From a virus, in the IMG/VR virus record IMGVR_UViG_3300005584_000003, positions 1-59,958 of that record: 59,958 bases of DNA; one strand, 5' to 3'. A program made the position numbers and the translations under genes. Shown in pieces: positions 6,740 to 15,333 of this stretch. Under the pieces are notes generated by a model. It worked only from the letters and a program-made list of their open reading frames with translations, had not been told where the DNA came from and did not search any database. Positions within the stretch are counted from its first letter, which is position 1. Each line of letters opens with the position of its first letter.

Positions 6740-6928
6740 CTATACATTATGAGCACTACGCTGTGGTAAAGGGAAGCTGTTGGTGGGTGTATCGAGCTTA
6801 TCGGCTCTTTGAAAGAATTCCTTGGCGTAGGCCTGAAATATCATTCGGGCCGTTGTAGATGTAAGGAAGAGGGAACCGTTCCACAGGGCATAGGCAATAC
6901 GGCGGTAGTCATCGGCGTCTGGGCTCAT
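6740..6928 (-). CDS. Small protein coupled to GroEL
   Basis: A 62-residue protein whose ATG overlaps the GroEL stop (ATGA, 6925-6928). It begins [16 protein letters not shown] and is mainly helical with a basic/aromatic middle. It has no GroES mobile loop or beta-barrel pattern, so it is not a co-chaperonin by sequence. A longer frame starting at 6988 would overlap GroEL and is rejected. The tight coupling suggests a related role or simple operon packing. Confidence 0.5.
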   Translation of the reverse strand: MSPDADDYRRIAYALWNGSLFLTSTTARMIFQAYAKEFFQRADKLDTPTNSFPLPQRSAHNV

Positions 6929-8529
6929 GATTCTCGGAATGGGTTTTCTTCGGTTGGGGCGTTGGTTGGGGCAATAATGATCATGCACTCCGTTGTTAGC
7001 AGCAATCCAGCGATGCTAGCGGCGTTTTGCAGGGCATTTCTGGTGACTTTGGTAGGATCTACCACCCCGGCCTTCAATAGGTCCTCAATTTGACCCGTAG
7101 CCACGTTGTAGCCCATGTCCTGTGATGCAAGGGTTACGTCGCGGACAATGATCTGTTCGTCGACGCCAGCATTGCGGCACAGTTGGCGCAGCGGTGCTTC
7201 AATTGCGAGCATGACAATAGTGCGGCCAATGTCCTCATCGGGCGTCAGGTTGAGACAAAAAGCAGCATTGCTAGCGCGTATTAGGGCAATACCACCCCCC
7301 GCCACTATGCCCTCAGCCACAGCAGCCCGGGTTGCATGCAGCGCGTCCTCCACCCGGTCTTTCTTCTCACGCATTTCAGCTTCCGTAGGGGCGCCCACAC
7401 TGATAACAGCAATGCCACCCGACAGTTTGGCCAAACGACTAACAAAATGAGCCCGCTCAAAATCTGATTCCGAGCCCTTGACAAGTGAACGAATGTGAGC
7501 ACAGCGCGCTTCGACCTTTGCTTTATCGCCACTGCCCTTAACTATCGTAGTGCCATCCTCTTCTACCAAAATTCGAACAGCTGAACCAAGAGTTTTCTCA
7601 GTTACTGACTCAATTTTGTTAATTACATCATCAAAAACCAGCCCGCCCGTCATGACAGCAACGTCAGCAAGGATATCCGAGCGCAATTTGCCAAACGATG
7701 GGGATTTGATCACGGCAATATTGAGTTTGCCCCGTGATTTGTTCATGATAAGCGTATTAAGCGTCTCTGGATCAATGTCTTCGGCAATAATAAGCAGTGA
7801 TCGACCGTTAGATAGCTGGAGTGCAGGCAATATCTGAGAAATATTGGTGATCTTGCGCTCATAAATCAACACAAGCGCATCATCAAGAACGCATTGAGCT
7901 GTTTCTGCATTGGTTGCAAAGTGCGTACTAACATAACCACGATCTAATTGCATCCCTTCGACCACATCAAGCGTAGTTTCAATGGACTTGGCTTCTTCGA
8001 CCGTAATAGTACCGTCTTTGCCAACTCGCTCCATAGCATCAGCTATTAAATGACCAATCATTTCGTCCCAGTTGGCAGAAACGGTTGCTACTTGGCGGAT
8101 CTCTTCAGTGTTCTCAACGGGTTTGCTGATTTTTGCTAGATAGGCAACAGTTGCTTCAACCGTTTTATCAATTCCGCGTTTAATATGGACAGGACTGGCG
8201 CCACCATTGACCGCCTTTATGCCCTCCCGATAAATTGCTTCAGCCAAAACAGTAGCCGTGGTAGTGCCATCACCCGCAGCGTCTGAAGTTTTCATAGCAA
8301 CCTCTCGTACCAACTGGGCTCCTAAGTTTTCGTACTTGTCGGCCAGTTCAACTTCTTTGGCAACCGATACACCGTCCTTTGTTACGGTTGGCGGACCATA
8401 TGGCTTTTCAATAATAACATTACGGCCTTTAGGTCCAAGGGTTACAGCGACAGCGCGTGCAAGAGTTTGCACACCAGTCAGAATTTTAGCGCGAGCAGCG
8501 TCATTAAATAGCAATTGTTTAGCGGGCAT
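6925..8529 (-). CDS. groEL: GroEL-type chaperonin (Hsp60)
   Basis: A 534-residue, apparently complete group I chaperonin. The family forms double-ring ATPases that fold proteins in a closed cavity. Visible hallmarks are [18 protein letters not shown], the ATP motif [11 protein letters not shown] (near 85-95), [10 protein letters not shown], the apical segment [21 protein letters not shown] with the catalytic Asp near 395, VAGGG and DPTKVTR. Hydrophobic apical positions that bind substrate and GroES are largely kept. The GGM-repeat tail of bacterial GroEL is missing; the end is ENPFRES. No GroES gene is seen in the window. The phage may use host GroES, or the chaperonin may act alone as reported for some phage GroELs. 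The start at 8529 ([10 protein letters not shown]) matches the family; no Shine-Dalgarno sequence is seen. Confidence 0.95.
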   Translation of the reverse strand: MPAKQLLFNDAARAKILTGVQTLARAVAVTLGPKGRNVIIEKPYGPPTVTKDGVSVAKEVELADKYENLGAQLVREVAMKTSDAAGDGTTTATVLAEAIYREGIKAVNGGASPVHIKRGIDKTVEATVAYLAKISKPVENTEEIRQVATVSANWDEMIGHLIADAMERVGKDGTITVEEAKSIETTLDVVEGMQLDRGYVSTHFATNAETAQCVLDDALVLIYERKITNISQILPALQLSNGRSLLIIAEDIDPETLNTLIMNKSRGKLNIAVIKSPSFGKLRSDILADVAVMTGGLVFDDVINKIESVTEKTLGSAVRILVEEDGTTIVKGSGDKAKVEARCAHIRSLVKGSESDFERAHFVSRLAKLSGGIAVISVGAPTEAEMREKKDRVEDALHATRAAVAEGIVAGGGIALIRASNAAFCLNLTPDEDIGRTIVMLAIEAPLRQLCRNAGVDEQIIVRDVTLASQDMGYNVATGQIEDLLKAGVVDPTKVTRNALQNAASIAGLLLTTECMIIIAPTNAPTEENPFRES

Positions 8530-8553
8530 AGTATTAAAAGAAAATAGTTATAA

Positions 8554-8889
8554 TTATTCAGTAAAAGGCACAATCATCGGGCGACGATAGTCAACAATGA
8601 CACCAGCGGCCCGGGCAATATTCTTATGGTCTTCAACATAGCGATGACACTCATGGCAAGTCGCTATCCATGTCTCTACTTTGTTGAGGCAAGGACCCCG
8701 TTTCTGCATGTGATGAATCTGGGTTGCCCGTTTTGTGCAAAGATGGATTGTGGGCATTTTTTTTGATACCTCGCACCACGGATGCTGTTGCAAGTAGATC
8801 TTCCTCAGTAAGGAATATCGGGATAGAGCCGCCCTGTGTTTCGTGCTGATAGGAGAGAGTCTCCCGTTCTTTTTCTTTGAGTTTTCCAC
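8554..8889 (-). CDS. HNH endonuclease
   Basis: A metal-dependent DNA nuclease of the HNH type, as found in phage homing endonucleases and near terminases. Visible: [21 protein letters not shown] (helical lead-in), PWCEV, a Cys, ATQIHHM with the catalytic His pair, [17 protein letters not shown] (second Cys pair and final His), and a short tail. The family-like sequence starts near NGRLSPIS, so a GTG at 8889 (111 residues) is chosen. A longer frame to 9072 adds unrelated residues. It overlaps the upstream ORF (8651-9181) by about 240 nt in another frame and ends 24 nt before GroEL. Confidence 0.75.
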   Translation of the reverse strand: MENSKKKNGRLSPISTKHRAALSRYSLLRKIYLQQHPWCEVSKKMPTIHLCTKRATQIHHMQKRGPCLNKVETWIATCHECHRYVEDHKNIARAAGVIVDYRRPMIVPFTE

Positions 8890-9181
8890 GGTATGTTGGT
8901 TTGGTATTAGCAGGCAATTGCGGATTATCCCAGTCTTTAATGATGGCGCCTTTGCGAATGGCGCGTTCCCGGAATACAGGAGTGCATAAATAATAAGGCA
9001 GGCTTTCACCATCTTGGCGCCATAGCCATGTTTTACCCCGAATATTGTTCCAGAACTCAGACATCTCTTCAAAGGAACGATCCGACCACAAACGACACCA
9101 TTGATAATCCCATCGACGAGCTATTTCAAGCAGTCCCTCTTGCTCGGGTTGCCAACGGAAAACATGTCCGACGTATATCAT
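8651..9181 (-). CDS. Hypothetical protein overlapping the HNH gene
   Basis: A 176-residue frame, Trp/Arg-rich at the N-terminus (WDYQWCRLWSDRSFEE, WNNIRGKTWLW), which looks like real protein up to about residue 100. From about residue 98 it overlaps the HNH gene in another frame and becomes low-quality. Either the two genes truly overlap, or a mutation extended this frame. No family is recognised. Its start overlaps the stop of the next upstream gene (ATGA at 9178-9181). Confidence 0.5.
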   Translation of the reverse strand: MIYVGHVFRWQPEQEGLLEIARRWDYQWCRLWSDRSFEEMSEFWNNIRGKTWLWRQDGESLPYYLCTPVFRERAIRKGAIIKDWDNPQLPANTKPTYRGKLKEKERETLSYQHETQGGSIPIFLTEEDLLATASVVRGIKKNAHNPSLHKTGNPDSSHAETGSLPQQSRDMDSDLP

Positions 9182-9498
9182 GATTTATAGGAGATGGCGT
9201 AGCGCACAAGATGGTAGGGAAGGTTCATATCGTTGCAAATGTCCTTGATCGGTGTTTTGCGAATGCGAGCTTCTTTAATAATTTTAATAATATTAAAAGT
9301 TAAAGTAGGATTATACGGTTTGTAAGGCTGATTCTTTATTAAACCATCAGTCCTAGCTTTAGCGACTAATTGCTGAATTTCTTCTTTATTAAAAAAAACC
9401 TTTTCAGTTTCTTTAACTGGTTCTATTTTTTCAAATTTAGATTCAAAATATCTAAGGCAGGAGTGTCTTTCAGTTTGAGAAGAGTTGTATAGCGTCAT
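9178..9498 (-). CDS. Putative helix-turn-helix protein
   Basis: A 106-residue basic protein. The C-terminal part (NIIKIIKEARIRKTPIKDI, then CNDMNLPYHLVRYAI) looks like a helix-turn-helix with a sequence-reading helix. The start at 9498 (MTLYNSSQTERH) is preferred over an upstream TTG at 9534 because TTGTCA lies exactly 36 bases before it, the geometry seen at other phage promoters here. It could regulate the divergent gene pair. Its stop overlaps the next start. Confidence 0.5.
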   Translation of the reverse strand: MTLYNSSQTERHSCLRYFESKFEKIEPVKETEKVFFNKEEIQQLVAKARTDGLIKNQPYKPYNPTLTFNIIKIIKEARIRKTPIKDICNDMNLPYHLVRYAISYKS

Positions 9499-9505
9499 GC
9501 CAAAC

Positions 9506-9556
9506 ATATCCGGGTATTTTAATGCGCTTGACAAGATAAAAATGTAACTGGAGGTA
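9506..9556. promoter_or_regulatory. Divergent promoter region sharing one -35 box
   Basis: CTTGACAAG (9527-9535) reads TTGACA rightward and TTGTCA leftward. Each is 36 bases from the assigned start codon (9564 rightward, 9498 leftward). The -10 hexamers at 17 bp are poor on both sides (GAGGTA; GGATAT), and the rightward gene has an SD-like GGAGG. The site is suggestive rather than proven. Confidence 0.4.
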
Positions 9557-9563
9557 TATTAAC

Positions 9564-10385
9564 GTGAAAGGAATCGATACAATGCCAAAGGGCCCCGTAA
9601 ATTGGGACTACAAATTTGATATTGTTTATTACACCGCGCCACTTGGTGGAAGATATCGAGCAATCATTGAAGACAGGTTAAAATCCGGGATCCCCGCAAG
9701 TATGGCTGGTGATGGACTACCGATTGCGTTCAGTACCGTCAGAACTATTGCAATGTTAATAAGGATTAACAGATCTCACGCAAAATACGAAAATTTTAGG
9801 ATTGGAGATAACTCTATGAACGCATATGACGTTGTAGAGCACTACTTAATAAACAATTTAAGCATGATGGACATTGGGAAGAAGGCTGGGTGCAGCGAAG
9901 GAAAGATAAAAAAGATCTTAATGGCTATGGGCGTTGAAAATCTGCGAGCTTATCGAAAAGGAAAACGCACAAAACGTCAGCAACGGGCTGATAAACCTAC
10001 AAATATGGAGGTTAATAAAAAATGGAAACCTCAGCGTAACGTTTTTTTAGCAAAATGGAGACAAAAGTACTGGCACAAATACGGAAAAGCATACGAAGAA
10101 GTAGCAAAGGGTGCGACAATAAAGCAAACATGCAAAAAACACGGAGTTGATATTAATTTAGCCTATTATCATTTTAAACGGTTACAGATAAATCAATTGG
10201 CCTATCTTGATTGGGGGCAAAAGAGGGCAATGCCTATCTATATTTCAAAGGCTAGGCTTAAACAATGGGAATACGTGGCAAAATTAAGTCACAATAGTGT
10301 GCTTGACTGGGCTCTGCATACGTTAAATGCTATAGCCGATAGGGAAGACAACATGAACGACTCCGTTAGAACCAACAACGCTTAA
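9564..10385 (+). CDS. Putative DNA-binding protein with helix-turn-helix segments
   Basis: A 273-residue basic protein. It has at least two helix-turn-helix-like stretches: MMDIGKKAGCSEGKIKKIL near residue 100-120 and ATIKQTCKKHGVDINLAYYHF near 190-210. A Lys/Arg-rich linker lies between them. It starts with GTG at 9564, preceded by GGAGG at 9 nt spacing, the clearest ribosome binding site in this half of the window. As first gene before the packaging genes it could be a regulator or a DNA-recognition subunit for packaging. No named family is recognised. Confidence 0.55.
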   Translation: MKGIDTMPKGPVNWDYKFDIVYYTAPLGGRYRAIIEDRLKSGIPASMAGDGLPIAFSTVRTIAMLIRINRSHAKYENFRIGDNSMNAYDVVEHYLINNLSMMDIGKKAGCSEGKIKKILMAMGVENLRAYRKGKRTKRQQRADKPTNMEVNKKWKPQRNVFLAKWRQKYWHKYGKAYEEVAKGATIKQTCKKHGVDINLAYYHFKRLQINQLAYLDWGQKRAMPIYISKARLKQWEYVAKLSHNSVLDWALHTLNAIADREDNMNDSVRTNNA

Positions 10386-10386
10386 C

Positions 10387-11085
10387 ATGCCAGAGATAAA
10401 CGACGATAACATACAGGATAATCCGCCAGACATGCCGGTTAGCCGCACGCAGCGCACGCCAGAACAGAAAGCCGTGCTTCATTCGCAGGCATTTGACATG
10501 TACATGAATGATCCCCGCCATCTTAATGCGGTACAGATCGCTAGGGAGCTTAAAATGGAGCCAGCGGCTCTGCTACGGTATGCCCAGAACAAGGGATGGG
10601 AGCAATTGCGCTTACAACAGCGGTCAATTATTAGCACGGTACAAAACGAACGTCGTCTTTCAACCGCAAAACGTGTAGATGAGCGTATTGTAGAGGCCGC
10701 TGATGAGGCAATTAAGGTCGCATCGGGCACATATTTGGACATTATTAACAAGATTGGCAACATGCCGTTAGATCCATTGTTAATTCCTGATGATGAACTT
10801 GATAAAGACGACCACGGTAACGTAAAAAGACGCCCAAAAAGAGCAAAATTACTAGAGGAAAAAGTGTTTTTATTAAATCAAGCTATGGATGGCTTTATGA
10901 AAATGTCATCTGGAGCCCAAGGCATAGGTCTTGTCTTAAACAACAAGGGCATTGACGGTAAAAGCACTAGCGATGACTTGCAAAAGCTAACGCAATTGAA
11001 TGTTTTGCTTCTAAATATTCAAAAGGGCAAAGGGGATTCGGCAATAAAAGCTGTAACCGAAATAACCGGTGAATTAATCGCATAA
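10387..11085 (+). CDS. terS: Putative small terminase subunit
   Basis: A 232-residue protein two genes before the large terminase. The N-terminus is disordered; near residues 45-75 a helix-turn-helix is seen (LNAVQIARELKMEPAALLRY, then QNKGWEQLR), as in small terminase subunits that recognise phage DNA. The middle is helical and could oligomerise; the C-terminus is variable. The position and the HTH support the call. The family is divergent, so the function is inferred. Confidence 0.5.
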   Translation: MPEINDDNIQDNPPDMPVSRTQRTPEQKAVLHSQAFDMYMNDPRHLNAVQIARELKMEPAALLRYAQNKGWEQLRLQQRSIISTVQNERRLSTAKRVDERIVEAADEAIKVASGTYLDIINKIGNMPLDPLLIPDDELDKDDHGNVKRRPKRAKLLEEKVFLLNQAMDGFMKMSSGAQGIGLVLNNKGIDGKSTSDDLQKLTQLNVLLLNIQKGKGDSAIKAVTEITGELIA

Positions 11086-11087
11086 CA

Positions 11088-11327
11088 ATGAGCAAACAAA
11101 ACATGAAAGTTATAATTAAAAAGCTATCTCGGCAACGGCGTTGGCAAAATAAACGACTTGCAGACGGTAAATGCGTCCGTTGCGGAGCATCAAGAACCCT
11201 CTATGCTCAACGTTGTGATGAATGTCAGGCAGAAGAAACCAAACGATCCCGAGAAAAGAATGGATGCGGTGAATGGAAGGCCGGTGGCCGTGGCAGAAAG
11301 CCAAAGTGCAACCAAATTGCCGCATGA
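11088..11327 (+). CDS. Small zinc-finger-like protein
   Basis: A 79-residue, very basic protein with CVRCG and CDEC (Cys-x2-Cys pairs near 27-30 and 44-47), which suggests a zinc-binding module. Its Lys/Arg-rich ends could bind nucleic acid. It sits between the putative small and large terminase genes and its stop overlaps the terminase start (ATGA). No named family is recognised. Confidence 0.55.
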   Translation: MSKQNMKVIIKKLSRQRRWQNKRLADGKCVRCGASRTLYAQRCDECQAEETKRSREKNGCGEWKAGGRGRKPKCNQIAA

Positions 11328-13309
11328 CGGGACCGGAAAAACATAGTTTGGTTCAGATAAACAGGAATTTAGAGTACGCTAAAGACCCGCATAGCCCTGA
11401 TCGGTTCAAATATCTTACCGATGCAATCTATGGCATTCTTGGGGATCCGGTTTTTGCCGATATTCTAAAGAAAAATGATAAACAAATACAATTAACGTCT
11501 GAATTGGATTTATACGGTATTGCTTTTACGTACTTGCGAATGTTTTTGATGCGTAGAGACTATGAATCAGCAGCAACTTTGCTTTGGGGAGAGGAGACAT
11601 TCACGTATGAGCCAAGATCGGTAAAAATGGTGTGGAATGGCATCATGAATAACCATTTACTCAATATTCTTGGGGCCGCATCAATGGGTAAAACCTATTC
11701 AGCGTCTGCATGGATGCTTTTAGATTGGGTTCTTGATCCCGATTGGACTTTGGTGCGGGTAATGTCTACAAAAGAAGAGCATGTTAAAAAGAATCTTTTT
11801 GGTGATATGCAACGTTTGTATCAAAACGCTGTTATTCCCCTTCCCGGTAAAGCCGATAGTGAATCTATTGCTACCGAACAAGGAAAACGCGGTGGTATGG
11901 GTATATTTATTTTAACTATTTCACGTGGTACAGAAGCAAGAGGCGCCATCAAGGGCGCTAAAATAAAACCAAGACCGGCGCATCCATTATTTGGAACGTC
12001 GTCAAGATCAAGATTGTTAATTGATGAAGCTCAGGAGGTTCCAGCGAATGCTTTTGAAGAAATACCCAATTTGTATTCGTCTATGGAAGAAGGTGATATA
12101 GAACACACCAAAATCGTAATGGCGGCTAATCCAAAAGACCCTTATTCAGAGTATGGAAAGAATTGTACTCCTGAAAAAGGATGGGAAGACATACAAACAA
12201 TTGATTCTGTCACCGATTTATGGACCAGTACGACTGGTTGGTCATGCGTAAGATTAAACGCAATGAAATCGGAGAATGTTATTAACAAACAAGACGTGTA
12301 TAAACGGTTTTTTACTTGGAATGGATTCAAGATGAAACTTCGTCAATACAACGGAGATCCCGATCACCCAATGATGTGGTCAGAAGTCTATGGCATGTTC
12401 CCGCCAAAGGGTAATAAATCGGCCATTATTCAAAAACACTGGGTTGATCGTAATTATGGTGAATGGATATTTGATGGACCAACTCAAACGATAGCAGCCC
12501 TTGATCCAGCGTACACGGGAGATATGCCAGCAATGGCTACGGGCAGGGCTGGACATGCTGTTGCATGGAGAACGTCCGATGGCGTAAGACATGACCTTAA
12601 ACTGTCGGGAATGAGGATACAAATAGACGCTGTTGGCATATTACCGCACGGCGACACTCAAGATCTTGCAGATGAAACAATGAGCCGGTTAAAAGAACTT
12701 GGGGTTGCCCCCGAAAACTTTGCTATTGATAGAACGGGTATTGGCCAAGGAACACACGACAATATACGTCGACAATGGCATCAAAAAGTCATGGGTGCGT
12801 CCCAGACAAGATCAACAGATTCGGTGTCTATTATGGGCATCAACTATGCTGAATCAGCTACGGAATTTACTATCTGCCAAGAAGATACAAAAACGCCCAA
12901 ACAATTATATGACGGTGTAAGGTCAGAAGTATGGTATGCAACCGGACGGTTTTTTGAGTACGATTACGTCAAAATAGGCGCCGGGGTTGATCTTGATAGC
13001 ATACAAGAGCTAGTAGATCGCAGGGGTGGCTCACCAGTAGGTAAAGGCAAATTGCTACAGGTCGAAAGCAAAGACAGTTATAAGTCGCGGGGTAACCACA
13101 GTCCCGACAGAGCAGATGCCGTAACCATGCTGGTGCAGTGCGCGCGTATAAGTGTTAGTATAAAGCCAATATCACCTGATTCTCCACCTGTGGAAGAGGC
13201 ACCAACCCTGTCAGAAATGTCAGGATCTTTTAGCATGAAAATGGGGGAACCAGTAAACCTTGGATTTAATTACAAGTTACCCGCAGAGCTTAATATTAAC
13301 AAAGACTAA
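11324..13309 (+). CDS. terL: Terminase large subunit
   Basis: A 661-residue packaging motor and headful/cos nuclease that drives DNA into the prohead through the portal. ATPase part: Walker A GAASMGKT (about 117-124) and Walker B LLIDEAQE (about 230-237), with a downstream coupling region AANPKDP. Nuclease part (RNase H fold): AALDPAYTG with Asp 394, DRTGIGQG near 470 and SPDRADAV near 595, giving the acidic triad. The start at 11324 overlaps the preceding stop (ATGA); the upstream in-frame start at 11273 is rejected because it lies inside that gene. A small-terminase candidate precedes it and head genes follow. Confidence 0.9.
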   Translation: MTGPEKHSLVQINRNLEYAKDPHSPDRFKYLTDAIYGILGDPVFADILKKNDKQIQLTSELDLYGIAFTYLRMFLMRRDYESAATLLWGEETFTYEPRSVKMVWNGIMNNHLLNILGAASMGKTYSASAWMLLDWVLDPDWTLVRVMSTKEEHVKKNLFGDMQRLYQNAVIPLPGKADSESIATEQGKRGGMGIFILTISRGTEARGAIKGAKIKPRPAHPLFGTSSRSRLLIDEAQEVPANAFEEIPNLYSSMEEGDIEHTKIVMAANPKDPYSEYGKNCTPEKGWEDIQTIDSVTDLWTSTTGWSCVRLNAMKSENVINKQDVYKRFFTWNGFKMKLRQYNGDPDHPMMWSEVYGMFPPKGNKSAIIQKHWVDRNYGEWIFDGPTQTIAALDPAYTGDMPAMATGRAGHAVAWRTSDGVRHDLKLSGMRIQIDAVGILPHGDTQDLADETMSRLKELGVAPENFAIDRTGIGQGTHDNIRRQWHQKVMGASQTRSTDSVSIMGINYAESATEFTICQEDTKTPKQLYDGVRSEVWYATGRFFEYDYVKIGAGVDLDSIQELVDRRGGSPVGKGKLLQVESKDSYKSRGNHSPDRADAVTMLVQCARISVSIKPISPDSPPVEEAPTLSEMSGSFSMKMGEPVNLGFNYKLPAELNINKD

Positions 13310-13311
13310 TT

Positions 13312-13905
13312 ATGAAGATTAACAAAGGCATGATTCCTCCAAACGGCTATCATTTTCCAATAGCTGAAGGAGTTAGATTAAATGCGGCAACATATGATCT
13401 TTTAATTGAATTAATACAAACTTGGAGAACACAAAGCGGCATTCCAATTGGAGACGCTCACAAAGATGTTGATGATTACGTGTGCGCAAAATGGCCGAAT
13501 GCCTGCCAACCTGAGTCGCATGAATACCCTAGCCAACCACCTCAAAACACAATGTTACGCCGGGTTAATGGTTGGGCCGCTATAATGATGCGAAATCTAC
13601 CAAGGGGTGGGTATGAACTCGTTGATCAGGGTACGGCTACCGAGAGGGCCGCAACGTGCAGCGACTGTCCCTTTAAAAAAGCATGGAGAAGTGAATGTAA
13701 TGCGTGCATGGTTTCCACAGATGCGGTATTGTCTAGGGTCAGGCAGTTGCGTAAAATTACGCTTGACGATTCATGCTTGGGATGTTCCATAAATGGATTC
13801 GACAACAAAACTGCTATTCACATGCCTATTTCTTCTTTAAATATACCTGAAGAACAAAAAAATAAACTACCACAAAACTGCTGGATTAAAAAATCAACCT
13901 CATAA
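13312..13905 (+). CDS. Cys-rich hypothetical protein
   Basis: A 197-residue protein directly after the terminase. The C-terminal half has Cys-x2-Cys pairs CSDCPF, CNACM and CLGCS plus a late Cys, which suggests two zinc sites. The N-terminal half is helical (TYDLLIELIQTWRTQ). Similar Cys-pair proteins follow at 15073 and precede at 11088. No named family is recognised. The role may be head assembly or nucleic-acid binding. Confidence 0.55.
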   Translation: MKINKGMIPPNGYHFPIAEGVRLNAATYDLLIELIQTWRTQSGIPIGDAHKDVDDYVCAKWPNACQPESHEYPSQPPQNTMLRRVNGWAAIMMRNLPRGGYELVDQGTATERAATCSDCPFKKAWRSECNACMVSTDAVLSRVRQLRKITLDDSCLGCSINGFDNKTAIHMPISSLNIPEEQKNKLPQNCWIKKSTS

Positions 13906-13909
13906 TAAT

Positions 13910-14137
13910 ATGCCTATTCGCTCTAAAGCCCAACAACGTTATATTTTTTCGCAAGCTCAAGGTGGTTCCGCAGGCGGCGGTTCTTCAAACCCCCTTACAA
14001 ATCCAGCGTCTAAAATGACCCCGGAGCGCGCTCAACCAAAGGGCACGTATAAAAACAAACCAGTCAAAGGTTTTAAACGTAAAGTTAAACCAATGTCTGT
14101 TTTATCTAGTTATGACGATACATATCCAACCATGTGA
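13910..14137 (+). CDS. Small basic protein
   Basis: A 75-residue basic, Gly/Ser/Pro-rich protein beginning MPIRSKAQQRYIF. The SKAQQRY start resembles a short motif common in small phage proteins, but no function is known. It is probably largely disordered. Its stop overlaps the next GTG start. Confidence 0.5.
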   Translation: MPIRSKAQQRYIFSQAQGGSAGGGSSNPLTNPASKMTPERAQPKGTYKNKPVKGFKRKVKPMSVLSSYDDTYPTM

Positions 14138-14406
14138 AAACCGTTTCTCCAAAACCATTTGGTAGAACTAAAGATTCTTGGTCGCAAGAAGGGGAAAAGA
14201 TTAAAAACACTGAGTCTTATTTTAACGGATACGACAAAGCGTTTAAAGATCGTCAACCCGCTCACGGACACACTAAAATTATTTACACTAACGGTAAAAG
14301 ATATGTTGTTCCAAATTCTTCAACAAACGGAGAAGAAAACACAGCGGCAATGGACAAGTTTATATTTGAAACGGGCGGTTTAACAATTAAAGCACAAACA
14401 CTATGA
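14134..14406 (+). CDS. Hypothetical protein, 90 residues
   Basis: It starts with GTG overlapping the previous stop (GTGA). It has a Lys/Tyr-rich middle (SYFNGYDKAFKDRQ), a beta-like segment (HTKIIYTNGKRYVV) and a Thr-rich end. No family is recognised. It is in the tightly coupled packaging-to-portal operon. Confidence 0.5.
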   Translation: MKTVSPKPFGRTKDSWSQEGEKIKNTESYFNGYDKAFKDRQPAHGHTKIIYTNGKRYVVPNSSTNGEENTAAMDKFIFETGGLTIKAQTL

Positions 14407-14732
14407 GCGAAAATGATGCAGGCGCACAAGATATCCCGGAAAAGAAAATATCTGTTTTATGCGCACCGGTTTTAACATTTACGCAAGCCGACGCAGATCA
14501 TGTTTCTGGATTATGCCCTGTTGAATATGTCGATGGTAAGAGCAATATTGTTATTGTTGTTCCCGCCCTTAGCAAAGAAATGATCAATGATAGAAAAGGT
14601 CAGCTCCATATTGTTCATTTAGTTAAAGATTTAGTGACTGATGAAGAGAAAGTTGTTGGAGAATGGCAGGTATTTGTTCCTATTGATCAAACGATAAACA
14701 AAAATATTTTCTACGTTAAACTAGCGTTATGA
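14403..14732 (+). CDS. Hypothetical beta-rich protein, 109 residues
   Basis: Alternating hydrophobic strands (SVLCAPVLTF, NIVIVVPAL, LHIVHLVKDL, EWQVFVPI, IFYVKLAL) suggest a small beta-sandwich or head-associated protein. It overlaps its neighbours by ATGA on both sides. No family is recognised. Confidence 0.5.
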   Translation: MSENDAGAQDIPEKKISVLCAPVLTFTQADADHVSGLCPVEYVDGKSNIVIVVPALSKEMINDRKGQLHIVHLVKDLVTDEEKVVGEWQVFVPIDQTINKNIFYVKLAL

Positions 14733-15076
14733 TCCCACGCAGAGCTAACGGAATTGATGCATCTATCCCTGTAGGTACGGGTCAGTTACCAACAATCCCC
14801 GATAAGGCATTGGCAGCTGCTGTCACATTAGATGATGTTACGATTCCAGCAGGTTCTAATATTTTACTTAGTGCTTCGCTTTCAGAAAACAAAACGTCTC
14901 TTTATCCATTAATTATGGAAGGTTTACAGGTATTTCAAAAAGCTTGTAAAAAAACATCTGTTTCTGAGAACGTTATTCGTATATTAATTGAACGAAAGTT
15001 GATTGTTCAATCTGGCGATTATTGCGTAACCAGCGAAAAAGGCTTAACTTACTTAATCGACTTTGGAATCCTGTGA
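14729..15076 (+). CDS. Hypothetical protein, 115 residues
   Basis: The first half is Pro/Ala/Thr-rich with beta character (IPAGSNILLSASL). The second half (VSENVIRILIERKLIVQSG, then DYCVTSEKGLTYLID) looks like a small winged-helix fold. No family is recognised. Its stop overlaps the next GTG start. Confidence 0.5.
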   Translation: MIPRRANGIDASIPVGTGQLPTIPDKALAAAVTLDDVTIPAGSNILLSASLSENKTSLYPLIMEGLQVFQKACKKTSVSENVIRILIERKLIVQSGDYCVTSEKGLTYLIDFGIL

Positions 15077-15312
15077 TTATTAAGTGGAAAAGTCCTATAA
15101 TTTTTTTGACCGCTTTATGGCGTGTTATTAAACAAAAATTCCACGGCAACATCGTTATTTTACCGCCCCATATGATCGATATTCGCCTTGAAGCCTGTTC
15201 AATGTGTTACCGCAATTACGACGGTCAATGCCTTGAGTGTGCGTGCTTCATTTCGATTAAAAGCTTGTTGAAAACAGAAAAGTGCCCTATCGGACGCTGG
15301 CCTGAGACATAA
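15073..15312 (+). CDS. Small Cys-rich protein
   Basis: A 79-residue protein starting at a GTG overlapping the upstream stop (GTGA). Upstream starts in the same frame lie inside the previous gene and are rejected. A short hydrophobic N-terminus is followed by a Cys cluster: CSMC, CLECAC and a later CPIGRW, six Cys in about 33 residues. This pattern of phage Cys-rich proteins suggests zinc or cluster binding. It precedes the portal gene by 21 nt. Confidence 0.55.
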   Translation: MIIKWKSPIIFLTALWRVIKQKFHGNIVILPPHMIDIRLEACSMCYRNYDGQCLECACFISIKSLLKTEKCPIGRWPET

Positions 15313-15326
15313 ATCTTTGGTATAGT
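15298..15326 (+). promoter_or_regulatory. Possible promoter for the portal gene
   Basis: TATAGT at 15321-15326 lies 7 nt before the portal ATG, matching the -10 position seen at other units, but the -35 position (15298) reads TGGCCT, a weak match. If used, the transcript would begin at the ATG. Confidence 0.35.
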
Positions 15327-15333
15327 AAGCAAT

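Noticed and set aside
6740-6928. GroES co-chaperonin downstream of GroEL
   Set aside because: The coupled ORF is 62 residues, helical, and lacks the mobile-loop and beta-barrel pattern of GroES.
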